A stretch of DNA of 64,000 nucleotides from Vanilla planifolia (GCA_023846275.1 CM043875.1:24904851-24968850); one strand, 5' to 3'; counted from the stretch's first letter, positions 37,073 to 49,775 are shown. Translations and numbers: made by a program. The notes: generated from the letters alone by a model not told the origin.

Positions 37073-38684
37073 TTGTAAGGGTGCATCTAACCACTAAAAT
37101 TATTAAATTTTATATGTTTTTTTAATTCTTGCTTAGCTTTCTCATTTGACATTATGTTTTCTTATTTTGATTTTTCTTAATCATTAACACTATTTATGTT
37201 TATAATCATATATCTCTTTAGATAGTTAACAATTATATGTCTTTTTTCATGGCACTTAAAAACTAATAATTTTAGATTAGGTGGGTTGGTTTGAAAGAAG
37301 GTGTGAAGAAGCAGGTGGTAATATGGGTTTATGACGTTTAGAAACTATAGTGGATAAGATAAATGAAGTTTGAATATGAGTGGATTATGAAATTATGGTA
37401 TAAGCCTTTAAAGGATCTGGCTCATTATTTTTCTTAAAATAAGAAGTTATATTTTTTTTTTACATTTTTAGATATGTGATAAGATTTCTCTAAGGTAGTA
37501 ATATTTTTTAAGTTAAGCTCAGCCTATATGTATTCTTTTAAACATGCCCTAAAATAGGATAGTACTACATGCTTAGGTTCATTTATATCACACCAAAGTT
37601 TATAATCCTCAAACTTGTTATTGTACTCCTTAAATGAATCTACCATTTTGGAAAAACTTTTACTATTTATCTAATATTTAGATATTATAGATTTTTAGAA
37701 CAAATCTATTATATAACCTAACCTTATGATTTCTTCTACCATTTCATCATTGTTAACATATTATTGTTCTAAGTTTCTAAAGAATCTATGAGTAGTACCA
37801 GTGAGTTTAGTTTTGATAAATTGATACTTTCTTCACTCACTCATTTAATGCTAATTGAAGTAATCATCTATACTAGTTTATCAGTTTATGTAATCTTTAT
37901 AATCAAAATTATCATCAAAAGTTGAGGTAACCAATTTCATATTAAGGATATGGTTTTTATCTTGACACCTCTTAGGTCTTTTCTTCTCACTAGGCATACC
38001 TAGATTAGGTCTAAATCATCGAAAGCTTCATTTCTTCTTCTATAATCATGATTTTTTATATGGATATCTTAGTCAAATTTATTAGAATGATCATCATGTC
38101 TTTTATGATTCCTATATCTCATAGGATTTTTTTTCTTCTAAATCATTATGTGTGATACTTTTTCTTTTATAATCTCTTTTTCTTTTAGGATTTGATTTAC
38201 ATTATTGGTTTAAGAGAATTTGTCTAACCATCTAGGTGAGTTGAGTTATTAATTAGGATATTTCTTGCAAGGGTTCTTCATTTAAATTTTATCTTTAATT
38301 TTGATCTAATTCTTAACTTTGATTTGTTATTTGATGAGATTTGTTAGATCTTGTGGTCATAAAAAGTTTTGCCACAAAAAAGGATATTAAGGAAAATAAT
38401 GAGACTTTTTTATAAACAAAAATTATGAAAACAAAACTATCGTAATTATAGACCACCAAAGTTGAGATGAGGTGTGCTTCTAGAAAAATGGTGAGTGATC
38501 AGGTCCTGCTTATTCTAGTCTACCTCATAGATAAAATCAGATAATTCTCAAGAAAGATGGAGAAGAGTTATATAACTACTCTTATACCACCTTTTAAGAC
38601 AAAATTTACTCAAAATAAGTTAAGAGTTTTTTAATGGATAATCTAAGCAAAAATGGTTTTTCTTTTTGTTTTAATTAAAAATAA

Positions 38685-38858
38685 TATTAGCTAATTCCAA
38701 AGTTAATATAGAATAGAAAATCATATTCTCTAATATCAAAATTAAATATACTAAATAAAAAACATTTAATAGAAAATCATAGTCTATGATATCAAAGTTA
38801 AGAAAACTATATAAAGAAAAACATTTTAGTAAAAAATCATATGCTTTAATACCAAAGT
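38685..38858 (-). promoter_or_regulatory. Array of four primer-binding-site-like units in the E4 leader
   Basis: Minus-strand words from the LTR outward: TGGTATTAAAGCAT, TGATATCATAGAC, TGATATTAGAGAA and TGGAATTAGCTAA. Their plus-strand ends lie near 38855, 38795, 38739 and 38700. The first starts four bases inside the LTR boundary and matches the tRNA-iMet site TGGTATCAGAGC best. Each of the three LTR-proximal units is followed by 'ATGATTTT', so the repeat unit is about 56-60 bp. The outermost is the most diverged. Confidence 0.6.
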
Positions 38859-40279
38859 TGATGCATGACAGATTTAAACTTTTCCATGGTCCAAATCAGA
38901 GCTTATAATATTGAAGATACTCGATAAATTATTAAAAAATATGAAAAGATATTATGCACTAATTTAGATTAGGTGACATGTATCGTATTTTAGAAGTATT
39001 TAAAAATTCATATTTTAAAGTTATAATGTGGATTATTAAGTTGAGTAGGTGACAACACTTTAAATATTAAGTATAAATTCTTATAAAATATTTTATTTTT
39101 CTTATCCAATTTTATATTTATGAAATTGAGAATTTAAGATAAACTTTAAGTAGAATATTTTAATAGAAAAGAGTAACTCTAACTTTAGATTACTATTTAC
39201 AAAATAAAAGTTGTTAAAAGAATACACTTTTTTCTTAATGATGTCTTATTGTTTTTTAAAGATTACATTTGGAGCACCAAAGATAGAAAAATGATGGTGA
39301 TGTGATGGTTCTAAATTAGAAAGAAAGCTTGACAAAAATAGGACAATAAGATAAAAGGTTAGGATTTTAAGCCTTGTTGAGGATGGTGATGGTTTTGTTG
39401 ATTAGATCAAGTGAGTTAAAGGGTGGTTGAAAAATTATGAGCGTTGATAAAAGTGAGAATTTTTTTAGTTACTAACTCTCTTAGTGGAAGGTTTCTCACC
39501 TTCTATCATTGTCTCTTACAAGGGATTTGGTTGACGACTCTTGTAGTGGAAGGTGTCTCACATTCGATCCTTATCTCTCACTAGAAAAGTTGAAAGCTCT
39601 CCAACTAGGTTTGGAAGCACGCACTTTGTTTAGAAAGATGGAAGCACGTACTTTGTTTAGAAAGATGGAAGCACACAAACAAAACTATTTTATTCCATTA
39701 TTTTCATCTCTCATCTATATGGTGAATATCTATATTTATAAGAAACACAAAAGTTAATAAGTAATTTTAAAAAGTAGAAAAAAATAAAAAAGTTGCAAAA
39801 TTATTGTAACAAAGTAGTTCTTAAAATAACTGTGTTTGGGATGACGATAACAATGAGCGGTGAAACGATGGGCAGTGAAATGGCTGAGCAAGCGGAGCTG
39901 TTGTACGATTTTTAGGTAAGCACATATCAAGAGAAATAGAACATGTCAGCTAGGTTGACAGGTTAGCACTGGTCGTCATGGGTCAGAGAGGATCGAGCGA
40001 GTCATCGTGTGTAACAGATCGACGAGAGTCGAGCACGATACTGCAGATCAACTAAGTTCCTAGGTCAAATCGAGTAGCTCGGGCATGCTAGTCAGCTCAG
40101 GTAATAGCAACGGGGGCTAACAGTGGCTTGACAATGGTGGACGACGACAAGAGGTGAAAACAACAAAAAAAATAAATTTTTTAAGCAATTTTTAACCAAA
40201 ATTTTTATCAATGAATTTATAGAACTAGTGCGACACCAATGGGTGTGTTTATGTGCTAATGTTAGATGCCCTTATGTCA
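38859..40279 (-). repeat. 5' LTR of E4
   Basis: Begins TGATGCATGACAGATTTAA and ends near cccttatgtca; about 1.42 kb. It contains an extra 30-bp tandem duplication ('ctttgtttagaaagatgga') at about 39613-39672 that is missing from the 3' LTR, so it arose after insertion or was lost from the partner. Confidence 0.75.
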
Positions 40280-42079
40280 CACTTCACCATGTGTGTTGGG
40301 CATGTGCGATTGTGCAAACCGACTCATGTGTAATGAAGTGTGTGCATTAGTCATTTACCATGCATGCTATTTACATGCAAGTTAAGTGAATTTATAGTGT
40401 CGATGTGGTCAATGCAAGCACCAACAAAGGCATGTCCATGTGAAGAAACGGTACCCACGAGTATGAAACATGCCCTAACACGGTCGATGATGCACAGACA
40501 GGCCCGCGATGATGCAAATTTTGCAAAAAATTGGATTTTGATCAAAATAACATATTTTTTGTGATAATTTAAAATTATGTATTTTATAATAAAATATTAT
40601 ATCCAAACTTTTATATGAAGAGTTAAGAATGATGAAAAAGAAGAAAAAAATTTTAGAAAATTCAATTTTTTGTGACAAAAGTTCTCTTCTCCTCTTTTTT
40701 CAGTTTCTCATTATTTTCATATTTTAACTTGTACCGTTACTATTCTGAAAAATGGTCGACTGTCAATGGCTCAAGGTAATGCTAACAAACAAAAAATTGT
40801 ACCAAAAACTTTAATTTCACTCTAAAACTTTGTCTTTCATGGCCTTGTGAAGAAGCTTAGATTATTAGAAAGAGTAAAAGCACCTTTTTGAGCTATATAA
40901 TGAACTTAAAAAGTTGTGATGAGGTAGAAAAGGAGGATTCTCTACTTCAGCAATTTTTTCAAAGAGTAGAATTGTCTTTATTTTTATAGGATTTTGATGA
41001 CTAGTTTTGTTAAAAAAAGATTTGAAAAACCAATCTAATCTATAACCACCCTAATGATCTATAAGATGACATTTGATAAAAAAAAAACAAATATCAAAAA
41101 TGGGAAATATAGTTGGATATAATAATTCCACTTAGATATTTGTCACACAATTCATATTAATTGATTCTTTTTTTAAAAAAATGAACCATAGATTTGGTTA
41201 TTAGGTCAAAAGTTATGAGCTTTCTTGGAGCAAATATTAGTCAAATCTTATTGGTTGATCCTCCTAAGAGAATTGACCTATAGATTTGATATTTACCTCT
41301 TGTGTTGGCATGTTGTCAACTTTTATTCCTTTTACAATTGTTTTACAATATTTTTAGAAGATGAAGTTTAAAAATAAATTTAGAACTCAAATAAATCATT
41401 TATATTCATTTAAAAATAATTAAATAATTTTAATAAAATTTGTATTAGTATTTTGAAATAGCATTGATTGATATTTGAAAGAAATTTTAGTCATCTAAAC
41501 ATAACAAACACATAATTTATAAGTTTTATTTGTGCTAAAATAATTGTGACTAACAAAATCATCATAATTTAATAATTATTTTTATAACTTCAAAATTAAA
41601 TATGTCAAATAATAGTATAATTAGCTAAACATTGATTTTGAAAATATTACAAATGCATAAACTTATCTAATCTTTATAATATAATCTTGAAAAATAGAAA
41701 CAACATTTTAATTATAATACAAAAACTTTTGCTTAGTAGATTATATGATCATATATAATTATTATATTTTTATTTTATTTTATTTTCAAATAATTTATAA
41801 ATAAATAATTTCATATATATATGTATGTATGTATAAACACACATATATATAAATGTATTTTATTTTCAATATATTATTTCAATTGTAATTTTTAAAATTT
41901 TTATATGTTGATTAGTTATTCTCATTTTATTAATATTATTATATTTCTATTATTCCTTGAAGTCAAAATTGTATCCAAGCCTCTGACTTTGGTCTAGTAA
42001 AAATTAAGTTTTGTTTTGTAAATTCAAATAATGCATTTATACGAGCTTTTTTTTAACCATAGATGGCCCCCAACAGTGT
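40280..42079. other. Intergenic region upstream of the L26 gene
   Basis: No supported gene. A GC-richer patch at 40380-40520 yields overlapping short frames on both strands without recognisable domains. From 41350 to 42000 the sequence is very AT-rich with short TATA/TGTA runs (41815-41860). Confidence 0.4.
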
Positions 42080-42152
42080 TGGGCCTGCAAGAACAATTGA
42101 GCGTGAGCCCAACTTTAATTCTATATATATTTAGCCCTCGACGCTAGGGTTT
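42080..42152 (+). promoter_or_regulatory. L26 promoter: site II motifs, TATA box, telo-box
   Basis: TGGGCC at 42080-42085 and its inverted relative AGCCCA at 42106-42111 fit the site II class. A TATATATAT box lies at 42122-42130. CTAGGGTTT at 42144-42152 is the complement of a telo-box (AAACCCTAG). Site II plus telo-box is the established combination in promoters of plant ribosomal protein and translation genes. The telo-box lies close to the expected transcription start, leaving a 5' leader of about 65-75 bases. Confidence 0.75.
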
Positions 42153-42217
42153 CTCTTCGGACGTAGCCGCCACATCCCCTTTTATCTTCCCTTAGCTCAG
42201 TTTGCCTTCTTGCCACC

Positions 42218-42673
42218 ATGAAGTTTAACCCTAGGGTTTCGAGCTCGCGTCGCAAGTCGCGGAAGGCGCACTTCACCGCCCCATCCCATATACGGCGCAA
42301 GCTGATGAGCGCGCCCCTCTCCTCTGATCTTCGCGGGAAGTACAACGTCAGATCGATGCCCGTGAGGAAAGACGATGAGGTGCAGGTCGTTCGCGGCACT
42401 TTTAAGGGCCGCGAGGGGAAGGTCGTTCAGGTCTACCGCAAGAAATGGGTCATTCATGTAGAGCGCATAACACGGGAGAAGGTGAACGGATCCACCGTCA
42501 ACGTCGGCATCCACCCGTCCAAGGTCGTTATCACTAAGCTTAAGATTGACAAGGATCGCAAGTCTCTGCTTGACCGCAAGGCTCGTGGCCGAGCTTCGGA
42601 CAAGGCAAAAGGTAAGTTTTCCGCTGAGGAGGTGGCCTCCGGAGCGGCTCCCTCGCTGCAGGAGATTGATTGA
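42218..42673 (+). CDS. RPL26: 60S ribosomal protein L26 (uL24 family), 151 aa
   Basis: A single uninterrupted frame from ATG in a good context (gccaccATGaa) to TGA. The N-terminus [19 protein letters not shown] is the eukaryotic L26 signature of basic residues that contact 28S rRNA near the exit tunnel. Residues about 50-85 form the KOW motif: [19 protein letters not shown], then [25 protein letters not shown] is the conserved core that follows. The C-terminal tail is alanine-rich and ends SLQEID. Length is normal for plants and no residue seems missing. Plant L26 coding regions are often intronless. GC content is far above the flanks. It probably acts in the large subunit of cytosolic ribosomes. 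Other gene copies elsewhere in the genome are likely. Confidence 0.98.
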   Translation: MKFNPRVSSSRRKSRKAHFTAPSHIRRKLMSAPLSSDLRGKYNVRSMPVRKDDEVQVVRGTFKGREGKVVQVYRKKWVIHVERITREKVNGSTVNVGIHPSKVVITKLKIDKDRKSLLDRKARGRASDKAKGKFSAEEVASGAAPSLQEID

Positions 42674-43773
42674 CTCGCATGATAAGTAGACATCCCTCAT
42701 AGCGATCTCGTTTTGCTATTTTCCGTATTGATATCCTGGATCATGGTATAATGAAAAAGTTGTGTTTTGACTCGTGATTTGCAATTGTGTTTGAGATTCT
42801 GTAGGTTGAAGTTTTCTATGATGACTTTGGTACTATGTTATTTTATCTGAATCTGCCTTTAAGGTTTTCTTCCATTAATCTTTCTTCCCAATTAAATGGC
42901 TATGTTAATCAATTTCTTCTATAATTCTTATTTTTCTTTGGATGCAGTACACTATAATTTATTGAAAGTATTATGAATCACCATTGAATTGCTTGTTTTC
43001 GATTGCTGGTTATTACCGTTTCTGCAGTACTGTAGTTTTTGCATTGTAAAGTTCGCTGGTAGCCAATTCGTTGAAGTTTGGACATGGACAACGGTGATAC
43101 TTCATTTTTTTTTTTATGTTTGGAGATCCTTTTGTATTTGTTCTTTAGATCTACGTGAATCTGTCATTGCTAGGCCTTCGGCACTGTATAATGATTACTT
43201 GCAAGCATTTTGGCATCCTCATGATTGAATCTACCTGAAGGACTAGTTACCAATGAATGATAATTTTTAACACAGCTTTAAAGCCATTCATGATAAAATT
43301 AGCAAAATAATTACTGGAAGACTGCTCAGATTCAGAGACATAGTAGTATTTTGATCAAGCATGCCAACTATCTTTTAATCTAGAGTGTTTTACTTGTAAA
43401 TACATTCATCATCAGCTGGCTTATACGTATATAAGAAATCTATTTAAGAGTTTGTGTGGTCTTTTGTAATGTTTGCATGTGTCATGGTGTTATCTTTTTC
43501 TTGGTTGATTCCTTTGTGTTACTGCTTTACTTGGTCGTTGCATTAGATTTCATTGGCGCATTTACCTATTGCAACAAAACTATAGTGCTAAAAAAATATA
43601 GATAGTCGCATAGAAGATTCTAATGCATTTGTGAAAGTGCATATTATTATCTTGTTTCATCTGATAATGCTCAGGGATGGTTTAGAAATGTAAAGTAGCA
43701 TAGGAAGAAGTTCAAGTGGAAATATGTTGAACCAAGAGGGTTTGAGAGGAATAAGAGGACATGGAGAAGGCTA
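42674..43773 (+). other. 3' flank of the L26 gene and intergenic sequence
   Basis: The T-rich sequence just after the stop is probably the 3' UTR. No further gene is recognised. The 79-codon frame at 42989-43228 has no familiar domain. Confidence 0.4.
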
Positions 43774-44380
43774 TTTGAATTTAGAAGCCCCTTTAGGGAG
43801 GTTAATTGTTGGAGAAGATGATAATAACTCCTCTACTTTCCAAGATGCAATGAGAAACCTTTCCAGGCGAAAGCTTAAAATCCAACCAACTTATCAAAGC
43901 TAGGTTGATAATTTGAAGTTGAATGCATAGTTTGACCAAGGTCAAAGTTACTTTCCCCTTGATTAATACACTTTTATGGGAAAAATACCATGTGTTACTC
44001 GACATGTATTAGAATGATGGAAACTTTTCCTCAGTATAGTGTTGCATAAAGTGCAATGGCATCAATTCAAAATGTTATCCTATTTCAATTCAAAAGCCCT
44101 ATAGGAAAGTTGATCATTGGAGAAGAGGATGATAACTCTCCTACCTTCAAACGTGCAAGGAGAAACCTTTCAAGGTGGAAGCTTAAGTTAAACCCAACTT
44201 ATTAGAGTGAGATTGATCCTTGGAAGTTGAATGCATAGTTTGATCAATGTGAAACTTGATCTCTATGAATACACTTCTATTGGAAAAATACCATTTGTGT
44301 GCTTAAAATTTACTCAACTTGCATGAGAACTTAGTATTATTTGAAAGGATTGCACATGACATCAATTCAAAATGATCTTA
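43774..44380. repeat. Tandem duplication, unit about 308 bp, two diverged copies
   Basis: Copies at 43774-44081 and 44082 to about 44380 share, in order, 'attggagaaga.gatgataa', 'gagaaacctttc', 'gaagcttaa', 'gttgaatgcatagtttga', 'ggaaaaataccat' and 'catcaattcaaaatg'. No reading frame is conserved between the copies. Confidence 0.85.
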
Positions 44381-47300
44381 AAGAATGAAGTCTATCCAAT
44401 AGTTATGGGGACTTGAGATTGTACAATTTGGTTGATTCTTTGAGAACTTCAAAGCCTTCAAAAGATAAAATATTCAAAACGGCTGCACATTATCATTGTG
44501 AAACCCAGGCTCATCCATATTGTCAACACTGGCTAAGCAAACTCTTATATAACTTACTGCTGTTATGTTCGACCTAAGATAGAGAAGGTCAAGGACTGGA
44601 AAAAGAGCAGCGGAGAACTATAACTTAATAGAACCAGGAGATTGATGGCCAAGCCAGATTTTAGACTGGACATAAACGGTGCCTTTTAGAATTGAATCAA
44701 ACTTCACTTAAGCATCTTGTTAGTGTACATATAATATTGAAGTGTTGTTTTAGTATTAAAGAAGTGCTTGTAGTATTCTTTCAAACTTAAAGGACAACTG
44801 TGGACTATGCAAAATATAATTTTCTATTACAGTATTTTTATTGTATGTGATAATTTGAAAAATTATTAATATGAATGATGGTTTGGTGTATGAATTATAT
44901 GCATTTCTAATATAAATTTTGGGTGATATTTTTGATAATTTTTGCGTGTTCTTAGTTGAATGTTTGATCCTTTTAAATCTTTTATAGTGTTTAATTAAAT
45001 TAATAAAAAATAGTATGAATAATATTCTATAAATATTTTTACAATATTTTGATTATAATTGTGTTACATGTTTTAAACTAGATTTGTCCTGCGGATGGTC
45101 ACAGTGATGACTAAAAGGACTAATGTGAAATGTAGGGGTGACGAAAGTATATGAAAGTGATGTTGTTAGACGAGTGTAATGGAAATAAAGGTTAAATAGA
45201 AAGAAGAAAAAAAAATTGTTTTTTGTTTTTGGGTTTTTATGTTTAGGTAAACTATATCTAAAGAAATTATTAATTAAGCAAAGGAACAATAGAATAATTA
45301 ACTTAGACTTAAAAAAAAAATAAAAAAATAATTAAAAATTTATAATAAATAAGAAGTGTTTAGGATATTTAGATTGAGATTTGGATTGGTGAAATTAAAT
45401 TTTTGTGAAGCTTGAAAGTAATTTTGAAGCACAATGGTAAGCTCAATGTTTATCTCCAAGAATTTTATAAATTTTGGATAATCTGTGCTTAGGAGCAATT
45501 TCACATTAAATATTGAATTTTATAAACTCTAAAGGTAATATTTTGTTTTGATAATAATAAATTATTGAAATATTTAATATGTGATCTTATTTATTTATTT
45601 AGTGTATTATATATGATATTATAGATAATTAGACAAAAAGATTTCTTATTATGTTGGGGATTAAAGATGCTTCTAAAATTATAAGTTAAATTATTTGAAG
45701 GTAAAAAAGAAGAACAATTATAATAATGATTTATGTCTAAGAAGCATTGTTAGGGTTTATAATATTGAAGATACTTATAATGGTTGAGAAGCCAATTATT
45801 AACTAATTAAAAATTTATGTCACCATATATAAGTATTTTATTTAGAAGAATAAAATTTAAATTTTAATTCTTTAAGGGCATGTTGCCAAATAGCTTTAAA
45901 AATTAGTTCTAATGGCTTTGTAATGGTTTAAATAATGACAAATGAATTAGCCATTAGATAAGATCGATTAGAACTATTGGATCTAATTGGAGAATAGCTT
46001 AAAAAATTCTTCTAGTACATTGGTTGGCTTCCCCTTGTACTTGAGATTTCGTGAGGTCCTACTCGACACATTGCATACTTTGATCGATTTCTGCTTGACT
46101 TGATCCTTCCTCTACCTTACCCCAATTGAGTTCAAGATAGCACTGTAACCAAGTTCAAGCCAACTAACTTGGTAGAACCGACTAAAGGCTTCTAAGGCTC
46201 TCTCGGGCTTGGTCGAACAGAGTGCTTTGCACTTGAGATATGCTTGGGGTTGTGGTTTAAAATATTTTTTTTATTTTTAAATATGAAATTTTAATAGAAT
46301 TATTTTTTTATTTAACTAAAATTTAATAATTGATCTAATATAAAATTTGGTAAAGATGCATGAGTAAGATTTTACCAAACTGTTGTGATTGAAAAAAGTA
46401 ATTAGGGTTAGTTAAATGTGTCAAAATAAAATCTTAGATATTTTCTAAATCAAAGATAAGATTGAACAAATTAGATGTTTAAGTTGGATTTAAAAATGAT
46501 ATGAATAAAGAGGTGTATCTTATGATTACAAAAATTAATAAATTAATATTTTATTTCATAAAAAATATTTTTAAAATTGATGTGTATATCTTTAATCCTT
46601 AAAATTTACTGAATACTCTGATATACTTTAACGACCATTAATTCACAATTTAAAAAATACATAATTTGTTCTTTACAAATAAATCTGATTTATACTAAAT
46701 AAGTTTATTTAAATAAATTATTAAACATTAATAACTTGACTCATCAAACATAATGGTGACCTAATAATATATAATGTACATAAAAAAGAGGTGAATTGGT
46801 TTTTTAAGTTTTTTTTTTCAAAACTATGGTTAAGTAATGTTTTACAAAATACAAATGAATATATTACACCCATTTTATAATTTTTCAAGATATATTAATT
46901 ATCATAACTACATGCAAACATATAAGACAAGATAAGAAAAAAAAAATACAAGAATTTTAGGTGATTTGACTCTACCTTATGCCTAATTTCATTCCTAAGT
47001 AATAAGTTTAAGCACTATTATCCAAACACGATCACTTAGCCCAATAGTGAAACCTAATATAGTTGAGGGTTTTTCTATACCAACTACAACGAAGACACTC
47101 CATATTTTTTGAGTTAAAGTCATGCTAAAACTTTCCATACGAGCCTATAGTGAGGCTAAGAAAAGAAAAAAAATATGAAGTGGTGGTTACTAAACACAAG
47201 CTCACTTGATTGTGAACTAAAATACGTTATTACAAATACAATAGCTATTAGATTAAAAATTAAATGTTACTAATTTTCTCAAGAGCTTTGTGTGATATGT

Positions 47301-48049
47301 GTGGATGTTGTAAGATGAAATGATCTTTTATACATCCACTAATGTTCTTCTCAAATGATATGAAGATGAAATCCTTTTCACTATTTTTTTCTTCTACAAA
47401 TTTTGCACACAACATTATTGAAAGCTTTTAAATGTATTGCAATTTTTTACTAGAGCTTTTCAATGCATCATTCATTTGATTTTATGTTTTGAGAGGTTTA
47501 TATTAGATACAATGCAAAAAGGCTCCTTCACATGTTCTCCAAAATTCACCCAACTACTAAAATGCACTTTTTCCTATGGGCAAACTAGCCATTGCATGCC
47601 TTTCATTCCTGTATGTACCATACATTAAGAGAACATGTTACGTTGCATATATTTTGACAGAACTATATTATATGTTAAAAATAATGTATCATACCAATTT
47701 CTCAAGTTTTCTTAATGCATGCTAAGTACATATTTTCATTAATTACATGTACTATACACTAACAAATAGTGTATTATATAAAGTTTGAGATTGTGCAAAT
47801 TTTAGTTTTTGCTAAATATTTTTATTTCTTTTTTTATTTACAACATTGTATGTATAGGGTTATGTAATGTAAGCTCTCTAGAAAAGCAAATATATTATTT
47901 TAATTACATTCTATTTACTTTGTATAGCATGCCTTTTAACTTAAACGTATTATATTTTATTAAATAACATATCATACAAAAGTCTTGAGTTTTGGACTTT
48001 TAAATTCTTGCATGCTCAATGAATTAAATGTATTATATACAAAAAAATC
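44381..48049. other. AT-rich intergenic region
   Basis: No gene supported. A GC-richer patch at 46010-46250 and text at 46960-47240 ('gactctaccttatgcctaa...') look like weathered retrotransposon sequence but cannot be assigned. The 63-codon frame at 47437-47628 lacks recognisable features. Confidence 0.4.
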
Positions 48050-48061
48050 AAGTACCATATG
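48050..48061. repeat. Target-site duplication, 5' copy, of the LINE insertion
   Basis: AAGTACCATATG matches AAGTACCAAATG at 49848-49859 in 11 of 12 positions and flanks the LINE fragment. Confidence 0.8.
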
Positions 48062-48068
48062 AGGCATT

Positions 48069-48978
48069 GTGTTGACGGCAGGGGTTCTTGATGACATGGA
48101 GAGGCGTGTTAGAAGGTTCCTTTGGTGCGGGACAAGCTACGCGAACGTGATGCATTACGCGCCATGGGACTGCATCACCTTGTCGAAGGCCGCTGGCGGG
48201 CTTGGTCTTCAGGACTTTCGCATCTGGCATCATGTGCTCCAAATGAGCAACTGCAAACGCATCCTCATTCGCGAAGCGAGTTTCTGGGTTGACATTATGA
48301 GGAGGAAATATACGCTGAGCAATCCGCCGATGAAAGCTCCCCGGAATGCCTCTTCTGTATGCAAAATGGTGCTGCCAGCAATGCCTGTGGCAATTTCGAT
48401 CTTCGTTTGGCGCATCGACGATGGGCGGACGATGCGTTTTGCTGAGGAAAACTGGCTGGGCGTCCTCCCACTTTGTTGTTGGCCGACTTTCGTCAATATG
48501 CACACCCACTGGCCGGCAAGTGTTGCTGACTGTTGGGGACTGGGATGTGGATGTCATCCGTAATTGGGCGGGCGAGGAGCTCACTGACAGAATTCTGCAC
48601 CTTCCGAGAGCTCGGGCATCTTCCCAGGACATTCTGCTTCATATGCATACCGAGACGGCGAGGGTTGACAGTGGTCGGATTTACACGCATATAGTTTGCA
48701 GTGCCGAGGCTTCCGTCAGGCTTGGTGGCCGGCGTCCCGCTGATGTGATGAGGAGTATCTGGAAGATCAAAGCAATGCCGTGGGTACTCATGTTCTTGTG
48801 GCGGGTCATTGGCGAGTTCATTCCTACGACGACGTGGCTGGCCCGTAGGGGTTTAAGCCGGAATACCAACTGCCAGCTGGGCTGTGCTGCGGAGGAGTCC
48901 CTGCAACACGTGTTCTGGGACTGCCCGCCTGCCCTGGATCTTTGGGTTGACCGCCAGGTCCGTGGGGCTTTGACTTAG
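48069..48978 (+). pseudogene. LINE ORF2 reverse transcriptase C-terminus and zf-RVT region
   Basis: The frame starting at 48069 covers the thumb-side region and RIDDGRTMRFAEENWLG, the common GDG..W.DNWLG motif of plant LINE proteins. The match then moves to the next frame (VGDWDVDVIRNWAGEEL onward) between about 48505 and 48535. It runs through the Cys-rich LARRGL...C...C..ESLQH.FW.CP segment and hits TAG at 48976. Similarity continues past that stop (MYYIWARRNVIRHN). Confidence 0.85.
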
Positions 48979-49301
48979 CTGGGTCGGTTCATAAGTACGA
49001 GTGCCGGGTCACTGTTCATCGACCGGCTCCTCCTATTTGTGGGCTCGCCCGCTGCGCGTCGTGGTGACTGTGCGAGGCATGTTGCCACGTTAGCCACCAC
49101 CATGTATTACATTTGGGCAAGGAGGAACGTGATTAGGCACAACAACCCAGTGCCTTTGTCGTGCTCGTTGCTTCGGACGATCAAGATCGAGGTGAACACT
49201 GTATTCAGTCGACATCTCTTCTACTCATCCTTATCCAGCGGGAATCCTGGCAACTCTTCGGACTTGCTTGTAACACATGGTTGGCTTCCCCCCCGCCCCC
49301 A

Positions 49302-49775
49302 ACAAGATGGATAAAAGTTAATTGCGATGCTGCGGTTGGTGATTTCATTGCTGGTCTTGGCATGGTTGTCAGAGATTGCATGGGAATGCCGCTCTTGGTG
49401 GCCGGCAAGAGGGTGTTTTCCCAGGTCGCTGACATGATGGAGATCCAGGCTATGCTCATGGCCCTTAACTTGCTTAGGGATTCCCTTCCCCTTAACCGGG
49501 CTGTGGAAATTCAAACCGATTCGATGACGACGCTCCAGGTGGTTCGTGAGATGATATCCCACCCTCTTAAGGATGGTTTTTTTGCTGAGACCCTTAAGTA
49601 TGCCAGGGGTCTAGAGGCAGTCCGGTTCTCCTATATTCACAGAGAGGGGAATGCGCCTGCTGACTGGGTTGCTCGTGTTGCATGCCTCAATGAGTTTGTT
49701 TGGGATCCTAGGGACTCCATTCCTATGCCCCTACTCAAAATCATGTTGTCTGACTTCATATTTGATCTCCCTTGA
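49302..49775 (+). pseudogene. LINE-encoded RNase H-like domain (RVT_3 type)
   Basis: Begins WIKVNCDAAVGD (first acidic residue), then EIQAMLMAL (Glu), QTDSMTTLQVV (Asp) and HREGNAPADWVAR (His/Asp), the usual order of RNase H catalytic positions. It is open to the stop at 49773-49775. It is displaced in frame from the upstream part by a change in the C-run 49288-49300. This is part of the LINE and not a host gene. Confidence 0.85.

Larger units (their letters stand above)
34616..40279 (-). mobile_element. Ty3/gypsy element E4, internally deleted, two LTRs
   Basis: LTRs are at 34616-36045 and 38859-40279. Internal order on the minus strand: leader with an array of primer-binding-site-like units (38685-38858), gag (about 38000-37400), CCHC knuckle remnant (about 37270-37210), protease start (about 37080-37010), integrase core and tail (about 37010-36150). 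Integrase text includes SDREVKFT-like and STYHPQ.NG-like motifs with stops. As in E2, the protease start runs directly into the integrase, and no reverse transcriptase or RNase H is present. Bases next to the LTRs (cacaa and cactt) match only three of five, so no target duplication is claimed. Confidence 0.8.

Noticed and set aside
38580-38595. TGGTATAAGAGTAG (minus) as the primer-binding site of E4
   Set aside because: Resembles the iMet site but lies about 270 bp from the LTR edge. The word at 38844-38855 abuts the LTR and fits better. Kept as an alternative only.
34611-40284. Target-site duplication for element E4 (cacaa / cactt)
   Set aside because: Only three of five bases match in AT-rich DNA, too weak to claim.
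42229-42240. Telo-box-like CTAGGGTTT inside the L26 coding region
   Set aside because: It encodes the conserved NPRV residues, so the match is explained by the protein. The motif at 42144-42152 is the one in promoter position.
42121-42700. Open frames of 92, 167 and 79 codons antisense to L26
   Set aside because: Shadows of a GC-rich, strongly conserved coding frame on the other strand.
48048-48690. Minus-strand frames of 194, 91 and 65 codons over the LINE
   Set aside because: The plus-strand translation matches LINE ORF2 motifs. The antisense frames are by-products of high GC content.
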